Below, one piece after another: positions 37,947 to 47,216 of a DNA stretch of 64,000 nt. The position numbers and the translations under genes are program-made. Under the pieces are notes generated by a model, which saw nothing but the letters and a program-made list of their open reading frames with translations, searched no databases and was not told the origin of the DNA. Location: assembly GCA_000495505.1 (NCBI GenBank), contig CP006833.1:1364001-1428000 (forward strand). The letters run 5' to 3'. Each line of letters opens with the position of its first letter. The first letter of the stretch is position 1. This DNA is from Campylobacter fetus subsp. testudinum 03-427 (GTDB lineage: Bacteria; Campylobacterota; Campylobacteria; Campylobacterales; Campylobacteraceae).

Positions 37947-40900
37947 TTAAAATTTAAAACCTAAATTTGCTAAAATATTAAAATTATACTGATCTTTGGC
38001 AATCTCATTTATAAGCTCAAAACGCATAAAAAATGAATTAGTATAATCAAACTGCGAACTAAATCCTAAATATATAAGATCTCTATTTAAAGCATATCTT
38101 TGAGTAAAAGTTTGATTTTGAAAATCTCTAAATTTAGCTCTATTTTCCAGATCTTTACCGCTTAATCTATACTCATAAATGACAAATCCAGAAAGCTTAG
38201 TATCAACATTAAATTTATCCAAATCGTACGATAAATTCACTCCTGCAGTGATAGACGTGCTATCATGTTTGATTTTGTCATAAGATTTCGCAAATACACT
38301 TCCACTCTCATTAAAAGAGTCTTGAAAAATATAACTATAGCTAAAATACGAAAGTGGAGTTATGGTAAATGAGTTCAGTTTAAAATCTTTTGCCAAACCA
38401 AATTCAGCTGAAGCTAAAAAGTTATTATAACTGCCACTTAAAATCTCACTACTACCAAACAATCCTCTTTGCATAGTATTTCGCCCAAATCCCAAACTAG
38501 CTCCACTTAAGATTTTTACACTATCTAGATCCAAAATATAATTTGAGCCGAAATTAACATATTTGCTTTTAGAGCTAGAATCTTCAAAATTTAGCTTAGA
38601 CTCTAAGTAGCTAGTATTGAAAGTTAGCTGCGAATTATCGCTTGGTTTTGCTCCTATAGTGAAGTTAAGTCCGTATGACTTTCCACTATAATTATCTGCG
38701 TTAATCTTCTTATAACTAGGACTCATATACCAAATATATCGCTTTTCATCATATGAATTTATACCAAGATCAATAGCTATATCTGATGCTAAAGAAGCCA
38801 ACAAAATCGGTTCAGTTTCAAAATTACGAGCTAAACTTAAACCTTGAGAAGCAGGATTTAACGCAAAAAGCATACTATTTTGATTGAATTGATGATGTCC
38901 GCTAACTATTTGAGCCGTGTTACTCATATAATCTATGGATTCGATAGTTTTTAAAGCTTTATCAAAGTTTTTTGAATCCGCATTATCCAAAAAAGCAAAA
39001 TAATCTTGATAGCGTTTATCTAAATTTACCATAGAACGAATTTCTCTTAAAGCTGCGCCGATGTCGCTATTTGGTCTATTATAAGCATCTGGTTTTATCG
39101 TAGGAGTTACGATTAAATTATTATTTGAATTTGGATTTTTATCGCTATGATTATTATTTAAATTTGGATTTTTATCTTGATTTTGGCTTGGTTTATTTAC
39201 TTCATCTTGTGTCGAACCAGAAATATTCTCTTCTTTATCAGACGGTTTTGGAGCAGGATCTATAGGATGAGTAGGATTATCTGGTTTTGGATCTTTATCA
39301 GGCTCAGGCAAAACTGGATCTGGGTTAGGATTTTGATCTGGTTTTTGATCTGCAGAATTATCTTTGTTTTGCTCATTTATATCTATTTGCGGAAGATCTG
39401 GTTTATTTATAGAAGTCTTATCTCCATCTAAAACCGCTACGAAATTTATAGCATTATTACCAGCAACCTCAACACTTGAAAAATCATTTAAATGCGCTTT
39501 TAATCCACCTAAATCGATACTAACATAACTACCACTGGTATAAAAAGCAGGTAGCGGTATGTATTCGAGTTTTCCTTGTATATTATAATCAGCAGCGATT
39601 AGCTTTGAGTTTTTCTTATCTCCAAAATCTAACTGCAAAGTGCCTGTACTACTTTGCTCATAGGTTCCATTCACAGTTAAATCACTCAAATCTTGATTTC
39701 CAGGTCTTACTATACCGTCGTTATATAAATTCCTATCGATTACTCCATCGCCGCTAAGACTAGCTGTATTTTCTACATATACGTTGCTTGATATGAAACC
39801 TCCGCTGTTATCAGCTTTTTTAGAGATATTTAAACCACCTTGTCTAACGATAGTTGCACCTAAATAGCTATTTTTTCCAGTTAATCTCAATACCCCATTT
39901 CCGTTTTTAATAAATCCAACATTTAAATCATCAAGCCCTACTGGTAAATTTAAAGCACCGGCGTTGTGAGTTGAACTATCCCATTTTCTTTGCGAGATAT
40001 CATTGCTAAACTCTGCGTCCATTCCTTTAGTATCTAATTTATAATACACGGCGCTAGATTCTTGTTTGTAATTTTGAACTATATCGCTATTACTTAAACG
40101 ATTTGCATCAAGAACCGCAAGTCCGCCCATAGCCTTTTTTACATCCAAAATTCCCTGCCCGAACATATCTTCTTTTTTTATCTCCCATACTGCTGCGTAT
40201 CCGCCATCGACTAATATATGAGATGATAAAGTAGGATATCTGCTATTATTAAGTTGTGATAACCCAGAAACTAACGCTCTATCATAACCAGCACTCATCA
40301 AATCAATCTTGATTTGATCTTCATCTATGCTTCCGTCATCTTTTTTTGGTATAGGATTATCTATATAAAATACAGTATAGTAATTTCTTTTAGTGCCAAA
40401 ATACGGGCTATTTCTATCACTATCAAGACCGTTAGTCTCTTTTATGACGACTTTTGGGGCTTGGTAGTCTCTATTTGCCGTGCTTAGTAGCACATCAGCT
40501 ATCTCTTTACCGTTTAAAAACGGAAATTTTTGAGCAACCAAAGCTGCTGCACCACTTACCATAGGAGCAGCCATTGAAGTTCCGCTTTTTTTCGTATAAA
40601 GATTTCTATCGACTCTACCAAAAGAAGGTCTTATCATATATGGCGAATTTACGTTATTGATATTTGTTCCTGGTGCAACTAAAGAGTAGTTTTGTATTCC
40701 TTTTAGCCCGTTGCTAAACTCCGGAGATCCTTTAGAGTTTATAATGATCTTTGCGCTGCTATCTTTTGATACGTTAGCACTATCTAAAGCACCAACTACT
40801 AGCCACGAACGTAAAGATTCATCATAATAAGGAAGCGTACCAAAAAGACCAGGAGAGATAATCCCCTCATTTCCAGAAGCAAAAACAACTAAAGTATTTT

Positions 40901-41474
40901 TATCTTTTGATAGCCTTGATAGATCTTCAGACGGTTTTGAATTTCCATAAGCTTGGCGGATAAAAAAATTAGCGTTCATCGTACTTAGCGATTTTACGTA
41001 ATAAGTACTTCCTTGCATACTTACTATCGGATACATATTTGAATTCCAGCTATTGTTTATAACGCTAAGATCTTTATCGGCAAAAAAGTCATATATATTT
41101 GGCGGGGTTAGAGTGCCTATTTTATTATAACCAGTTATCTGCGCAGCATAAATACTAGCATCATAAGCTACTCCGTGAGGACTTGAAGCATTTATGTAAT
41201 TTCCTACCATAATGCCAGCTACATGGCTACCGTGAGTATCGATAGTAAAATCAGGCGTATAAGCTCCATACTTATCTTTTGAGTAAATTTGTTCAATTAA
41301 TTTACCAGACAAGCTAGGATGATCACCTCTAACAGCGCCATCTATAATGCCTATTTTGATACCATTACCAGTAATTCCCTCATCATAAGCGCTTTGTGTA
41401 TTTATAAGTTCAAGATCGCTTATAGCAAAAACTTGCAACACGAACGCTGTAACTATACATATGCACCTTTTCAT
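37947..41474 (-). CDS. Subtilisin-like serine protease autotransporter
   Basis: A large secreted S8 protease of the type V (autotransporter) pathway, 1175 aa. A signal peptide (about 1-18) precedes the peptidase domain. Its triad is visible: Asp45 in IGIIDGAVRGD, His81 in DTHGSHVAG and Ser300 in SGTSMAAPMVSG, with the oxyanion Asn in FASGNEG. A passenger-associated strand repeat (GNGVLRLTGKNSYLGATIV) lies near 520. A Pro/Asn/Asp/Lys-rich linker spans about 695-790. The outer-membrane beta-barrel takes up the last 280 residues, ending in the aromatic FKF. All catalytic parts appear intact. A role in surface proteolysis or host interaction is inferred. Confidence 0.93.
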   Translation of the reverse strand: MKRCICIVTAFVLQVFAISDLELINTQSAYDEGITGNGIKIGIIDGAVRGDHPSLSGKLIEQIYSKDKYGAYTPDFTIDTHGSHVAGIMVGNYINASSPHGVAYDASIYAAQITGYNKIGTLTPPNIYDFFADKDLSVINNSWNSNMYPIVSMQGSTYYVKSLSTMNANFFIRQAYGNSKPSEDLSRLSKDKNTLVVFASGNEGIISPGLFGTLPYYDESLRSWLVVGALDSANVSKDSSAKIIINSKGSPEFSNGLKGIQNYSLVAPGTNINNVNSPYMIRPSFGRVDRNLYTKKSGTSMAAPMVSGAAALVAQKFPFLNGKEIADVLLSTANRDYQAPKVVIKETNGLDSDRNSPYFGTKRNYYTVFYIDNPIPKKDDGSIDEDQIKIDLMSAGYDRALVSGLSQLNNSRYPTLSSHILVDGGYAAVWEIKKEDMFGQGILDVKKAMGGLAVLDANRLSNSDIVQNYKQESSAVYYKLDTKGMDAEFSNDISQRKWDSSTHNAGALNLPVGLDDLNVGFIKNGNGVLRLTGKNSYLGATIVRQGGLNISKKADNSGGFISSNVYVENTASLSGDGVIDRNLYNDGIVRPGNQDLSDLTVNGTYEQSSTGTLQLDFGDKKNSKLIAADYNIQGKLEYIPLPAFYTSGSYVSIDLGGLKAHLNDFSSVEVAGNNAINFVAVLDGDKTSINKPDLPQIDINEQNKDNSADQKPDQNPNPDPVLPEPDKDPKPDNPTHPIDPAPKPSDKEENISGSTQDEVNKPSQNQDKNPNLNNNHSDKNPNSNNNLIVTPTIKPDAYNRPNSDIGAALREIRSMVNLDKRYQDYFAFLDNADSKNFDKALKTIESIDYMSNTAQIVSGHHQFNQNSMLFALNPASQGLSLARNFETEPILLASLASDIAIDLGINSYDEKRYIWYMSPSYKKINADNYSGKSYGLNFTIGAKPSDNSQLTFNTSYLESKLNFEDSSSKSKYVNFGSNYILDLDSVKILSGASLGFGRNTMQRGLFGSSEILSGSYNNFLASAEFGLAKDFKLNSFTITPLSYFSYSYIFQDSFNESGSVFAKSYDKIKHDSTSITAGVNLSYDLDKFNVDTKLSGFVIYEYRLSGKDLENRAKFRDFQNQTFTQRYALNRDLIYLGFSSQFDYTNSFFMRFELINEIAKDQYNFNILANLGFKF

Positions 41475-41664
41475 TGAATACTCTTATAATCCTTTAAATA
41501 ATTTTGAATCTAATAAATTTTAATTATTAAAATTTAATAATACATAAATATTTAAATCTTATTTATCGTGCTATATATAAATTTATTCTAAATTTAATAC
41601 AAATCTAATTTTATAAACTAAAATATTAAATTTATCATTAATCCAAAATTTAGTCTTTTATTAT

Positions 41665-41670
41665 TATAAT
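41665..41670 (+). promoter_or_regulatory. Candidate -10 box for the second cytochrome c gene
   Basis: TATAAT 31 bp before the ATG at 41701, with AAAGGA at about 41689-41694. The 226-bp divergent gap 41475-41700 is very A/T-rich and also holds the autotransporter promoter. No palindromic operator was recognised in it. Confidence 0.5.
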
Positions 41671-41700
41671 TACCAATATTTTGTAATTAAAGGATATTAA

Positions 41701-42015
41701 ATGAAAAATTTTTTACTAGTTTTGGCGTGCAGTGCATTTGCATGTAGTGCATTTGCAGCTGATGGTGCAACAATATATAAAAAATGCGCAACATGTCACG
41801 GTGTAAAAGCTGAAAAAGTATATTTAAACAAAGTTCCAGTATTAACTGAAATCGATGCAGCTACTAGACTTGCTGATATGAAAGAGTATAAAGCAGGTAC
41901 TTTAAATGCAGGCAAAGGTAAATTCAATATGGGCGGCATAATGAAAGGTCAAATGGCTACTTTAAGCGATGAAGATATGGCAGCAGTAAATGACTATATC
42001 TCAACTTTAAAATAA
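41701..42015 (+). CDS. Periplasmic class I cytochrome c (c553-like), copy 2
   Basis: The 104-aa precursor is a paralogue of the gene at 37569, with one heme motif CATCHG and the KFNMGGIMKGQM ligand region. Its signal peptide differs. A 15-bp tandem duplication gives CSAFA twice, leaving cysteines before the likely cleavage site at AFA-ADG. Its place next to convergent ccoS, 3 bp away, matches the C. jejuni Cj1153-Cj1154c arrangement, so this may be the ancestral position together with the gmhB side of copy 1. Confidence 0.92.
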   Translation: MKNFLLVLACSAFACSAFAADGATIYKKCATCHGVKAEKVYLNKVPVLTEIDAATRLADMKEYKAGTLNAGKGKFNMGGIMKGQMATLSDEDMAAVNDYISTLK

Positions 42016-42018
42016 ATC

Positions 42019-42249
42019 TCAATCAGGCGGGCGATAACCGTCCGCTTCTTTTTTCTTTATCAGTTCGTTTCGTCTTTTTTCCATATTATAAGCATCATTT
42101 AACGTATCTTCGCTATCGTATTTCGTACCATCTAAAAACTTAGCGTAATCATCAAATTGTCTATTTTTTATACCCCAAAGTAAGCCAAAAAGAGCAAGTG
42201 CTCCAAGCAAAGTAGAGATCCCAAGCATAATGGCTATTATCATTCCCAT
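42019..42249 (-). CDS. ccoS: cbb3-type cytochrome oxidase assembly protein CcoS
   Basis: A 76-aa single-helix membrane protein needed for cofactor insertion into cbb3 oxidase. The N-terminal helix is MIIAIMLGISTLLGALALFGLLW split over about residues 2-25; GIKNRQFDDYAKFLDG is the conserved CcoS tail. It starts 2 bp after ccoI on the same strand, the usual pairing. Confidence 0.88.
   Translation of the reverse strand: MGMIIAIMLGISTLLGALALFGLLWGIKNRQFDDYAKFLDGTKYDSEDTLNDAYNMEKRRNELIKKKEADGYRPPD
42027..42056 (+). terminator. Terminator-like hairpin for cytochrome c copy 2, inside the ccoS 3' end
   Basis: GCGGGCG (42027-42033) can pair with CGTCCGC (42039-42045) with one G-U pair and a 5-nt loop, followed on the plus strand by TTCTTTTTTCTTT. 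It overlaps the last codons of the convergent ccoS gene. Confidence 0.5.
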
Positions 42250-42251
42250 AT

Positions 42252-44621
42252 TTATCCTTTAAATTTAATTCTTATTTTAGCTGAGTTTAAAACTACGATG
42301 ATAGAGCTAAGCGACATCGACAAAGCCGCAAACAAAGGTATAATAAAACCAGCCATAGCAAGAGGAACTGTAATAGCATTGTAAAACAGCGAAAATCCAA
42401 GATTTTGCTTCACTGTTTTAAATGTAAATTTAGAAATATCAAGAGCCTCTTTCAGACTTTTTAAGCTATCATTTAGAAGCACAACATCACTTTTTTCAAC
42501 ACTTATTTGCGCTCCACTTCCAAGGCAAATTCCTACTTTAGCGCTACTTAAAGCTACTGCGTCATTTATACCATCGCCGACCATTACGACTTGCATATTA
42601 TTGTTTAATTCTTTTATAATACGCGACTTTTCAATAGGAGTCGTTTCTGCGTAAAACTCACTTATACCAAGCTCATTTGCGACTTTACTAGCTACACTTT
42701 TTTTATCTCCAGTTAGCATCACTACTTTATATCCAGAATTTATAAGATCATTTACCACGCTTTTTGCATCATCTCTTAACTCATCAGCAAGTTCAAAAGC
42801 AGCCACCACTTTACCATCTACAGCAAAATAATAACTCAAACTCTCACTCTCAAACTCTCCAAATCCCAATTCTCGCATAAACTCGCTACTTCCTCCAGCT
42901 AAAGATATATTTTTAAATTTAGCCTTTACTCCACGAGCCAATATATTTTCCACATCGCTAAGCTGATAAATACTACCATCTAAACTATTTTTTAAAGCAA
43001 CACTAACAGGATGAGTCGAAACATTTAAAAGTGAATACAAAAGATTTTGATCAAACTCGGTAAATTTAGTAGCTTTTATCAAATTTAATTTTGCTTTTGA
43101 AAGCGTTCCTGTTTTATCAAATACCACGCACCTGCACTTTGCCAAACTCTCTAGAATTCTAGCTTCTTTAAAAACGATACCTTTTTTCAGTCCGACACCC
43201 AAACCAACCAAAGTAGCAACAGGAGTAGCAAGACTAAGAGCGCACGGACAAGCTATTATGATGACGCTAACAGCGATAACAATTGCATTTGGCATACTTC
43301 CAAAATAAATATACCAAAATAAAAAAGTAGCAAATCCAAGCGCCAATATCGCAAATGAAAATCTAGCCGAAATTTGATTTGCCAACTCTTCTATGCGCGG
43401 TTTTTTGAAACTAGCTTTTTCAAGCAGAGCTATTATCTTGCTTAGAACCGAACTTTCAAAACTTTTAGACGCTCTATACTCAACACTTCCATCTACGCAT
43501 ATGACGCCACTTGTTATATTATCTCTAGCTTTTAGCAGTATAGGCACACTCTCACCGCTAAGACTAGAATAATCAAAACTCCCAACTCCGCTTAAGATCT
43601 CGCCGTCTATCTGAACCCTTTCACCAAGACGAACCATTATGATATCGCCCTCTTTTACCTCATTTACATCTTTTAGCTCAAAATCATCACCGTTTTTTAC
43701 ATAAATTTCAGAAACAAGCATAGAACTTAAGCTATCTAAATTATCAATTGAACGCTTTTTACTGATAATTTCTAAAAATTTTCCTATAAAAACAAAAGTT
43801 ATTATCATAGCTACTGAGTCAAAATATACTTCGCCTTGCCTAAAAAGCATAGCATAAACAGAGTAAAAATACGCTATAGATGCACCCGCTGCAACACTTA
43901 GATCCATAGAGGCACTTTTGTTTTTTAAACTTATCCACGCCGAACGGTAAAACTCGCTTCCAGTATAAAACAGAACAGGACTTGCTAAAACAAACTCAGC
44001 AAAATGCAAAATATCTTTTACATCTTGACTCATTCCACTAAAATACCCACCGTACAAAGCGATAGCAACCCACATTATATTCATCGTACAAAACAGACCA
44101 ACAAGCATTTTCGCGTAAAATTCTCTACGCTTTGTGTTAGCTCTTAACTCAGCTTTATTTGGATCGTATGGGATCGGATTATATCCTATGGCTCTTATTT
44201 TATTTAGAATTTCAGTGAGTTTTACTGTATTATCGTCCCATTTTATATGGGCTTTGTTTGTTGCTGAGTTCAACTCTGCTTCTATAATGCCGTCTGTATG
44301 AGCTAAGACTTTTTCATTTAGCCAGATACAAGCTGAGCAGTGAATTCCTTCTATGATAAGATAAATTTCACAAAATCCACTCTCTTTTTTAACATAATTT
44401 TTATAAAAACTTTTGCAAGGTTCATCGCTTAAAGTCTGATTTGAAGCTTTTATATGTTTTTCTTTGCCAAGTCTCTCATAAAACTCGCCAAGACCGTTTG
44501 AGTTTAAAAACGAATATACATTTTTGCAACCATTGCAGCAAAACTCGCGTCCATCATTATCTTTTATCGCTCCGCTATCATCGAACTCACCTTTACAGTG
44601 CAAACAGATAAAATTACCCAT
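42252..44621 (-). CDS. ccoI: Copper-transporting P1B-type ATPase for cbb3 oxidase (CcoI/FixI)
   Basis: It pumps copper out of the cytoplasm for cbb3 oxidase assembly. The 789-aa protein starts with a cysteine-rich metal-binding segment (CLHCKGEF ... FCCNGCKNVY). An HMA domain with CSACIW (about 95), eight membrane helices, SGESVP, the ion-site CPCALSLATP (about 461), the phosphorylated DKTGTLSK, STHPVS and GDGINDAVAL follow. The N-terminal extra domain and the linkage to ccoS favour CcoI over a CopA detoxification pump. Confidence 0.93.
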   Translation of the reverse strand: MGNFICLHCKGEFDDSGAIKDNDGREFCCNGCKNVYSFLNSNGLGEFYERLGKEKHIKASNQTLSDEPCKSFYKNYVKKESGFCEIYLIIEGIHCSACIWLNEKVLAHTDGIIEAELNSATNKAHIKWDDNTVKLTEILNKIRAIGYNPIPYDPNKAELRANTKRREFYAKMLVGLFCTMNIMWVAIALYGGYFSGMSQDVKDILHFAEFVLASPVLFYTGSEFYRSAWISLKNKSASMDLSVAAGASIAYFYSVYAMLFRQGEVYFDSVAMIITFVFIGKFLEIISKKRSIDNLDSLSSMLVSEIYVKNGDDFELKDVNEVKEGDIIMVRLGERVQIDGEILSGVGSFDYSSLSGESVPILLKARDNITSGVICVDGSVEYRASKSFESSVLSKIIALLEKASFKKPRIEELANQISARFSFAILALGFATFLFWYIYFGSMPNAIVIAVSVIIIACPCALSLATPVATLVGLGVGLKKGIVFKEARILESLAKCRCVVFDKTGTLSKAKLNLIKATKFTEFDQNLLYSLLNVSTHPVSVALKNSLDGSIYQLSDVENILARGVKAKFKNISLAGGSSEFMRELGFGEFESESLSYYFAVDGKVVAAFELADELRDDAKSVVNDLINSGYKVVMLTGDKKSVASKVANELGISEFYAETTPIEKSRIIKELNNNMQVVMVGDGINDAVALSSAKVGICLGSGAQISVEKSDVVLLNDSLKSLKEALDISKFTFKTVKQNLGFSLFYNAITVPLAMAGFIIPLFAALSMSLSSIIVVLNSAKIRIKFKG

Positions 44622-44894
44622 AAAAATCCATATTTTAAATTTGTTTGATTATATAAAAATATTGCTTAATATATATAATTTGTTCTATTTTTGTCACAAA
44701 TAAATTTAAAAAAGAAAGTTTTTAAGGCTAAAAATCGGTATAAAAATAATGCATAAATTTATACAAATCTAAATATTTTTCATCGCTCTATCTTTTTGCG
44801 TCTTTTAAAAAACAACTAAAATATAAATTTATATGTAATAAAGTTTAAATTTGCTTTAATTACGTATTATAAATAGCAAAAAAAAGGAGAGTTT

Positions 44895-45515
44895 GTGAGA
44901 AAGATCATTTTTAGTTTGGTCGCTTTAGCCATAGTGGCTATGGCTGGTGACAATATAGAGGGGATTAAGGCTGCTGAAAATGGAAACTACACAAAGGCAG
45001 CAAAGCTATGGCAAAAGTCTTGTGACTCTGGAGATGCTGCTGGTTGCGCTGGTCTTGGACTTTTATATGCAAACGGTCAAGGTGTGAAACAAAACTACTT
45101 TAAAGCTAAAGAGCTTTATCAAAAAGCTTGTGAGGGCGGAGATGCTCTTGGTTGCACTAATCTTGGAGTTTTATATGCAGACGGTCAAGGTGTGAAACAA
45201 AACTACTTTAAAGCTAAAGAGTACTTTGGTAAGGCTTGTGACTCTGGAGTTGCTATTGGTTGCACTAATCTTGGATCTTTATATGCAAACGGTCAAGGTG
45301 TGAAACAAGACTACTTTAAAGCTAAAGAATTGTGGCAAAAAGCTTGTGACTCTGGAGTTGCTATTGGTTGCACTAATCTTGGATCTTTATATGCAAACGG
45401 TCAAGGTGTGAAACAAAATAGATCAAAAGCCAAAGAGCTATACGGTAAGGCTTGTGATATGGGATCGCAACTTGGCTGTGAAAATTACGCTGATTTAAAT
45501 TCCAAAGGCTACTAG
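44895..45515 (+). CDS. Secreted Sel1-repeat (Hcp-like) protein
   Basis: The 206-aa protein has a signal peptide (MRKIIFSLVALAIVAMAG) followed by about five 36-residue Sel1/TPR-like repeats. Each repeat carries paired cysteines (for example ACDSGVAIGCTNLG) like the Helicobacter cysteine-rich Hcp family. Such solenoids bind partners and sit in the periplasm or outside. GTG start at 44895 follows AAGGAG. The repeats are almost identical at DNA level, so copy number may vary between strains. The 273-bp gap before it (44622-44894) is A/T-rich with no clear operator seen. Confidence 0.9.
   Translation: MRKIIFSLVALAIVAMAGDNIEGIKAAENGNYTKAAKLWQKSCDSGDAAGCAGLGLLYANGQGVKQNYFKAKELYQKACEGGDALGCTNLGVLYADGQGVKQNYFKAKEYFGKACDSGVAIGCTNLGSLYANGQGVKQDYFKAKELWQKACDSGVAIGCTNLGSLYANGQGVKQNRSKAKELYGKACDMGSQLGCENYADLNSKGY
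45234..45416 (+). repeat. 108-bp tandem repeats in the Sel1-repeat gene
   Basis: A 75-bp block at 45234-45308 recurs identically at 45342-45416, one 108-bp period later. Diverged copies of the same unit extend upstream to about 45010. The unit is exactly one 36-aa Sel1 repeat, so gain or loss stays in frame. Confidence 0.88.
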
Positions 45516-45524
45516 GTAAAAGCG

Positions 45525-45549
45525 AAGCGGTATATGATACCGCTTTTAT
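45525..45549 (+). terminator. Terminator after the Sel1-repeat gene
   Basis: A perfect 9-bp stem AAGCGGTAT (45525-45533) / ATACCGCTT (45537-45545) with loop ATG is followed by a short T run, 10 bp after the stop codon. Confidence 0.75.
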
Positions 45550-45559
45550 AATGATATAA

Positions 45560-45770
45560 ATTTATCTTTTAGAGTGTTTATAAGTTGTAAAAACTAGACT
45601 TGTAAGCACTAGTATAGAAGTGCTTACTATAAAAGTCGGCTTATAGCCAAAACTTTTTCTTTGAATTTTGGAGAGAATTTATATCCTTGCGCCGCAAGCC
45701 ATTTTAATAAAAAATATTTTACAAGAATAATACTCAATCTATATATGCTTGTAAAATTTAAATTGTATTG
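45560..45770 (-). pseudogene. Possible decayed small membrane-protein gene
   Basis: The 358-bp gap between the Sel1 gene and rho has no intact gene. On the minus strand one frame reads LLKWLAAQGYKFSPKFKEKVLAISRLL then stops; a neighbouring frame continues SFGYKPTFIVSTSILVLTSLVF and ends KHSKR at a stop near 45568. Together these look like the frameshifted C-terminus of a membrane protein, but no family is recognised. A 9-bp inverted repeat (45602-45610 / 45619-45627) lies inside it. Confidence 0.3.
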
Positions 45771-45786
45771 ATGATCTTGACAAGTT

Positions 45787-45805
45787 TATAATTTTTGTAT
45801 AAAAT
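45787..45805 (+). promoter_or_regulatory. Candidate promoter elements for rho
   Basis: Two possible -10 boxes are present: TATAAT at 45787-45792 and an extended TGTATAAAAT at 45796-45805. Either would give a leader of roughly 60-80 nt before the rho start, which could allow the autoregulation known for rho in other bacteria. Confidence 0.45.
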
Positions 45806-45873
45806 CCCAATATTAAAACTACATAATTACTATTCATTGTGACTGCATATTATCACAAATTTAAAGAGGTTTA

Positions 45874-47208
45874 ATGGAAAATAAAGACAATGCCCAATCC
45901 CACCAAAGTTCTTCAGGTGCAAAAAAACAGCACACTCGGACGCATATTCCAGTTGATGGATATAAAATCGAAGAATTAAGACAACTCGATCTTGATAGCT
46001 TAGTAGCCATAGCAAACGAAGTCGGAGTTGAAAATCCACGAGAATTCAGACGCCAAGAGCTTGTTTTTGAAATTTTAAAAGCTCAAACAAAGCAAGGCGG
46101 TTTTATATTATTTACAGGAATTTTAGAAATAGTAGGTGATGGATACGGCTTTTTAAGAGCTACTGATGCAAATTTAAGCGATTCGGCAAATGATACCTAT
46201 GTAAGTCAAAGTCAAATTAAAAAATTCGCTCTTCGTGTCGGTGATATCATCACTGGACAAGTAAGAGAGCCAAGAGAGCAAGAGAAATACTACGCTTTAC
46301 TAAAAATAGAAGCTATAAATTACAAATCCATAGCAGAAGCAAAAGAAAGACCGCTTTTTGACAACCTAACTCCGCTTTTTCCAAATGAAAAAATAAAACT
46401 CGAATATGACCCGATGAAACTAACAGGGCGTGTTTTGGATCTATTTACTCCTATTGGAAAAGGTCAAAGAGGTCTTATAGTGGCTCCTCCAAGAACAGGT
46501 AAAACAGAGCTTATGAAAGAGCTTGCTCACGGTATAACAAAAAATCACCCAGAGATGGAACTCATAGTTCTTCTTATAGATGAGCGTCCTGAAGAGGTTA
46601 CAGATATGCAACGCTCAGTAAAAGGAGAGGTTTTTAGCTCTACTTTTGATCTTCCTGCGATAAATCACGTAAGAGTTGCTGAGCTAGTCATAGAAAAAGC
46701 GAAACGTTCAGTAGAAATGGGAAAAGACGTTGTTATACTTCTTGATAGCATAACTCGCCTTGCACGTGCTTATAACACAGTCACTCCTAGCAGCGGAAAA
46801 GTACTAAGCGGAGGAGTAGATGCAAACGCACTACATAAACCAAAAAGATTTTTTGGAGCAGCAAGAAATATAGAAAACGGTGGAAGCCTAACCATAGTCG
46901 CAACAGCTCTGATAGATACTGGATCACGTATGGATGATGTGATATTTGAAGAGTTTAAGGGTACTGGAAATAGCGAGATCGTACTTGATAGAACTATCAG
47001 TGATAGAAGAATTTATCCAGCTGTAAATATACTGAAATCTGGAACAAGAAAAGATGAACTTCTTCAAGGACCAGATGATCTTGGTAAAATATGGGCGATA
47101 AGGAATATTATAGCAACGATGGACGATATCGAAGCGCTTAAATTTTTATATTCAAAAATGTTAAAAACGAAAGATAATAAAGAACTTCTTGGCATAATGA
47201 ACGAATAG
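45874..47208 (+). CDS. rho: Transcription termination factor Rho
   Basis: A hexameric RNA helicase that ends transcription at unstructured RNA. The 444-aa protein has the N-terminal helical and cold-shock-like RNA-binding part ([16 protein letters not shown], about 87-102). Walker A follows in [17 protein letters not shown] (about 206-222), then [15 protein letters not shown] (Walker B) and the C-terminal [11 protein letters not shown] region. An extra polar N-terminus of about 25 residues ([16 protein letters not shown]) is present. It lies next to dnaX as in C. jejuni. Confidence 0.96.
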   Translation: MENKDNAQSHQSSSGAKKQHTRTHIPVDGYKIEELRQLDLDSLVAIANEVGVENPREFRRQELVFEILKAQTKQGGFILFTGILEIVGDGYGFLRATDANLSDSANDTYVSQSQIKKFALRVGDIITGQVREPREQEKYYALLKIEAINYKSIAEAKERPLFDNLTPLFPNEKIKLEYDPMKLTGRVLDLFTPIGKGQRGLIVAPPRTGKTELMKELAHGITKNHPEMELIVLLIDERPEEVTDMQRSVKGEVFSSTFDLPAINHVRVAELVIEKAKRSVEMGKDVVILLDSITRLARAYNTVTPSSGKVLSGGVDANALHKPKRFFGAARNIENGGSLTIVATALIDTGSRMDDVIFEEFKGTGNSEIVLDRTISDRRIYPAVNILKSGTRKDELLQGPDDLGKIWAIRNIIATMDDIEALKFLYSKMLKTKDNKELLGIMNE

Positions 47209-47216
47209 GATCAAAT

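Noticed and set aside
39177-39431. 84-codon tryptophan/isoleucine-rich frame inside the autotransporter
   Set aside because: It is the reverse complement of the Pro/Asp/Asn/Lys-rich linker, with absurd composition for a real protein.
45234-45416. CRISPR array
   Set aside because: The repeats are 108 bp, contiguous and encode Sel1 units in one reading frame; no spacers.
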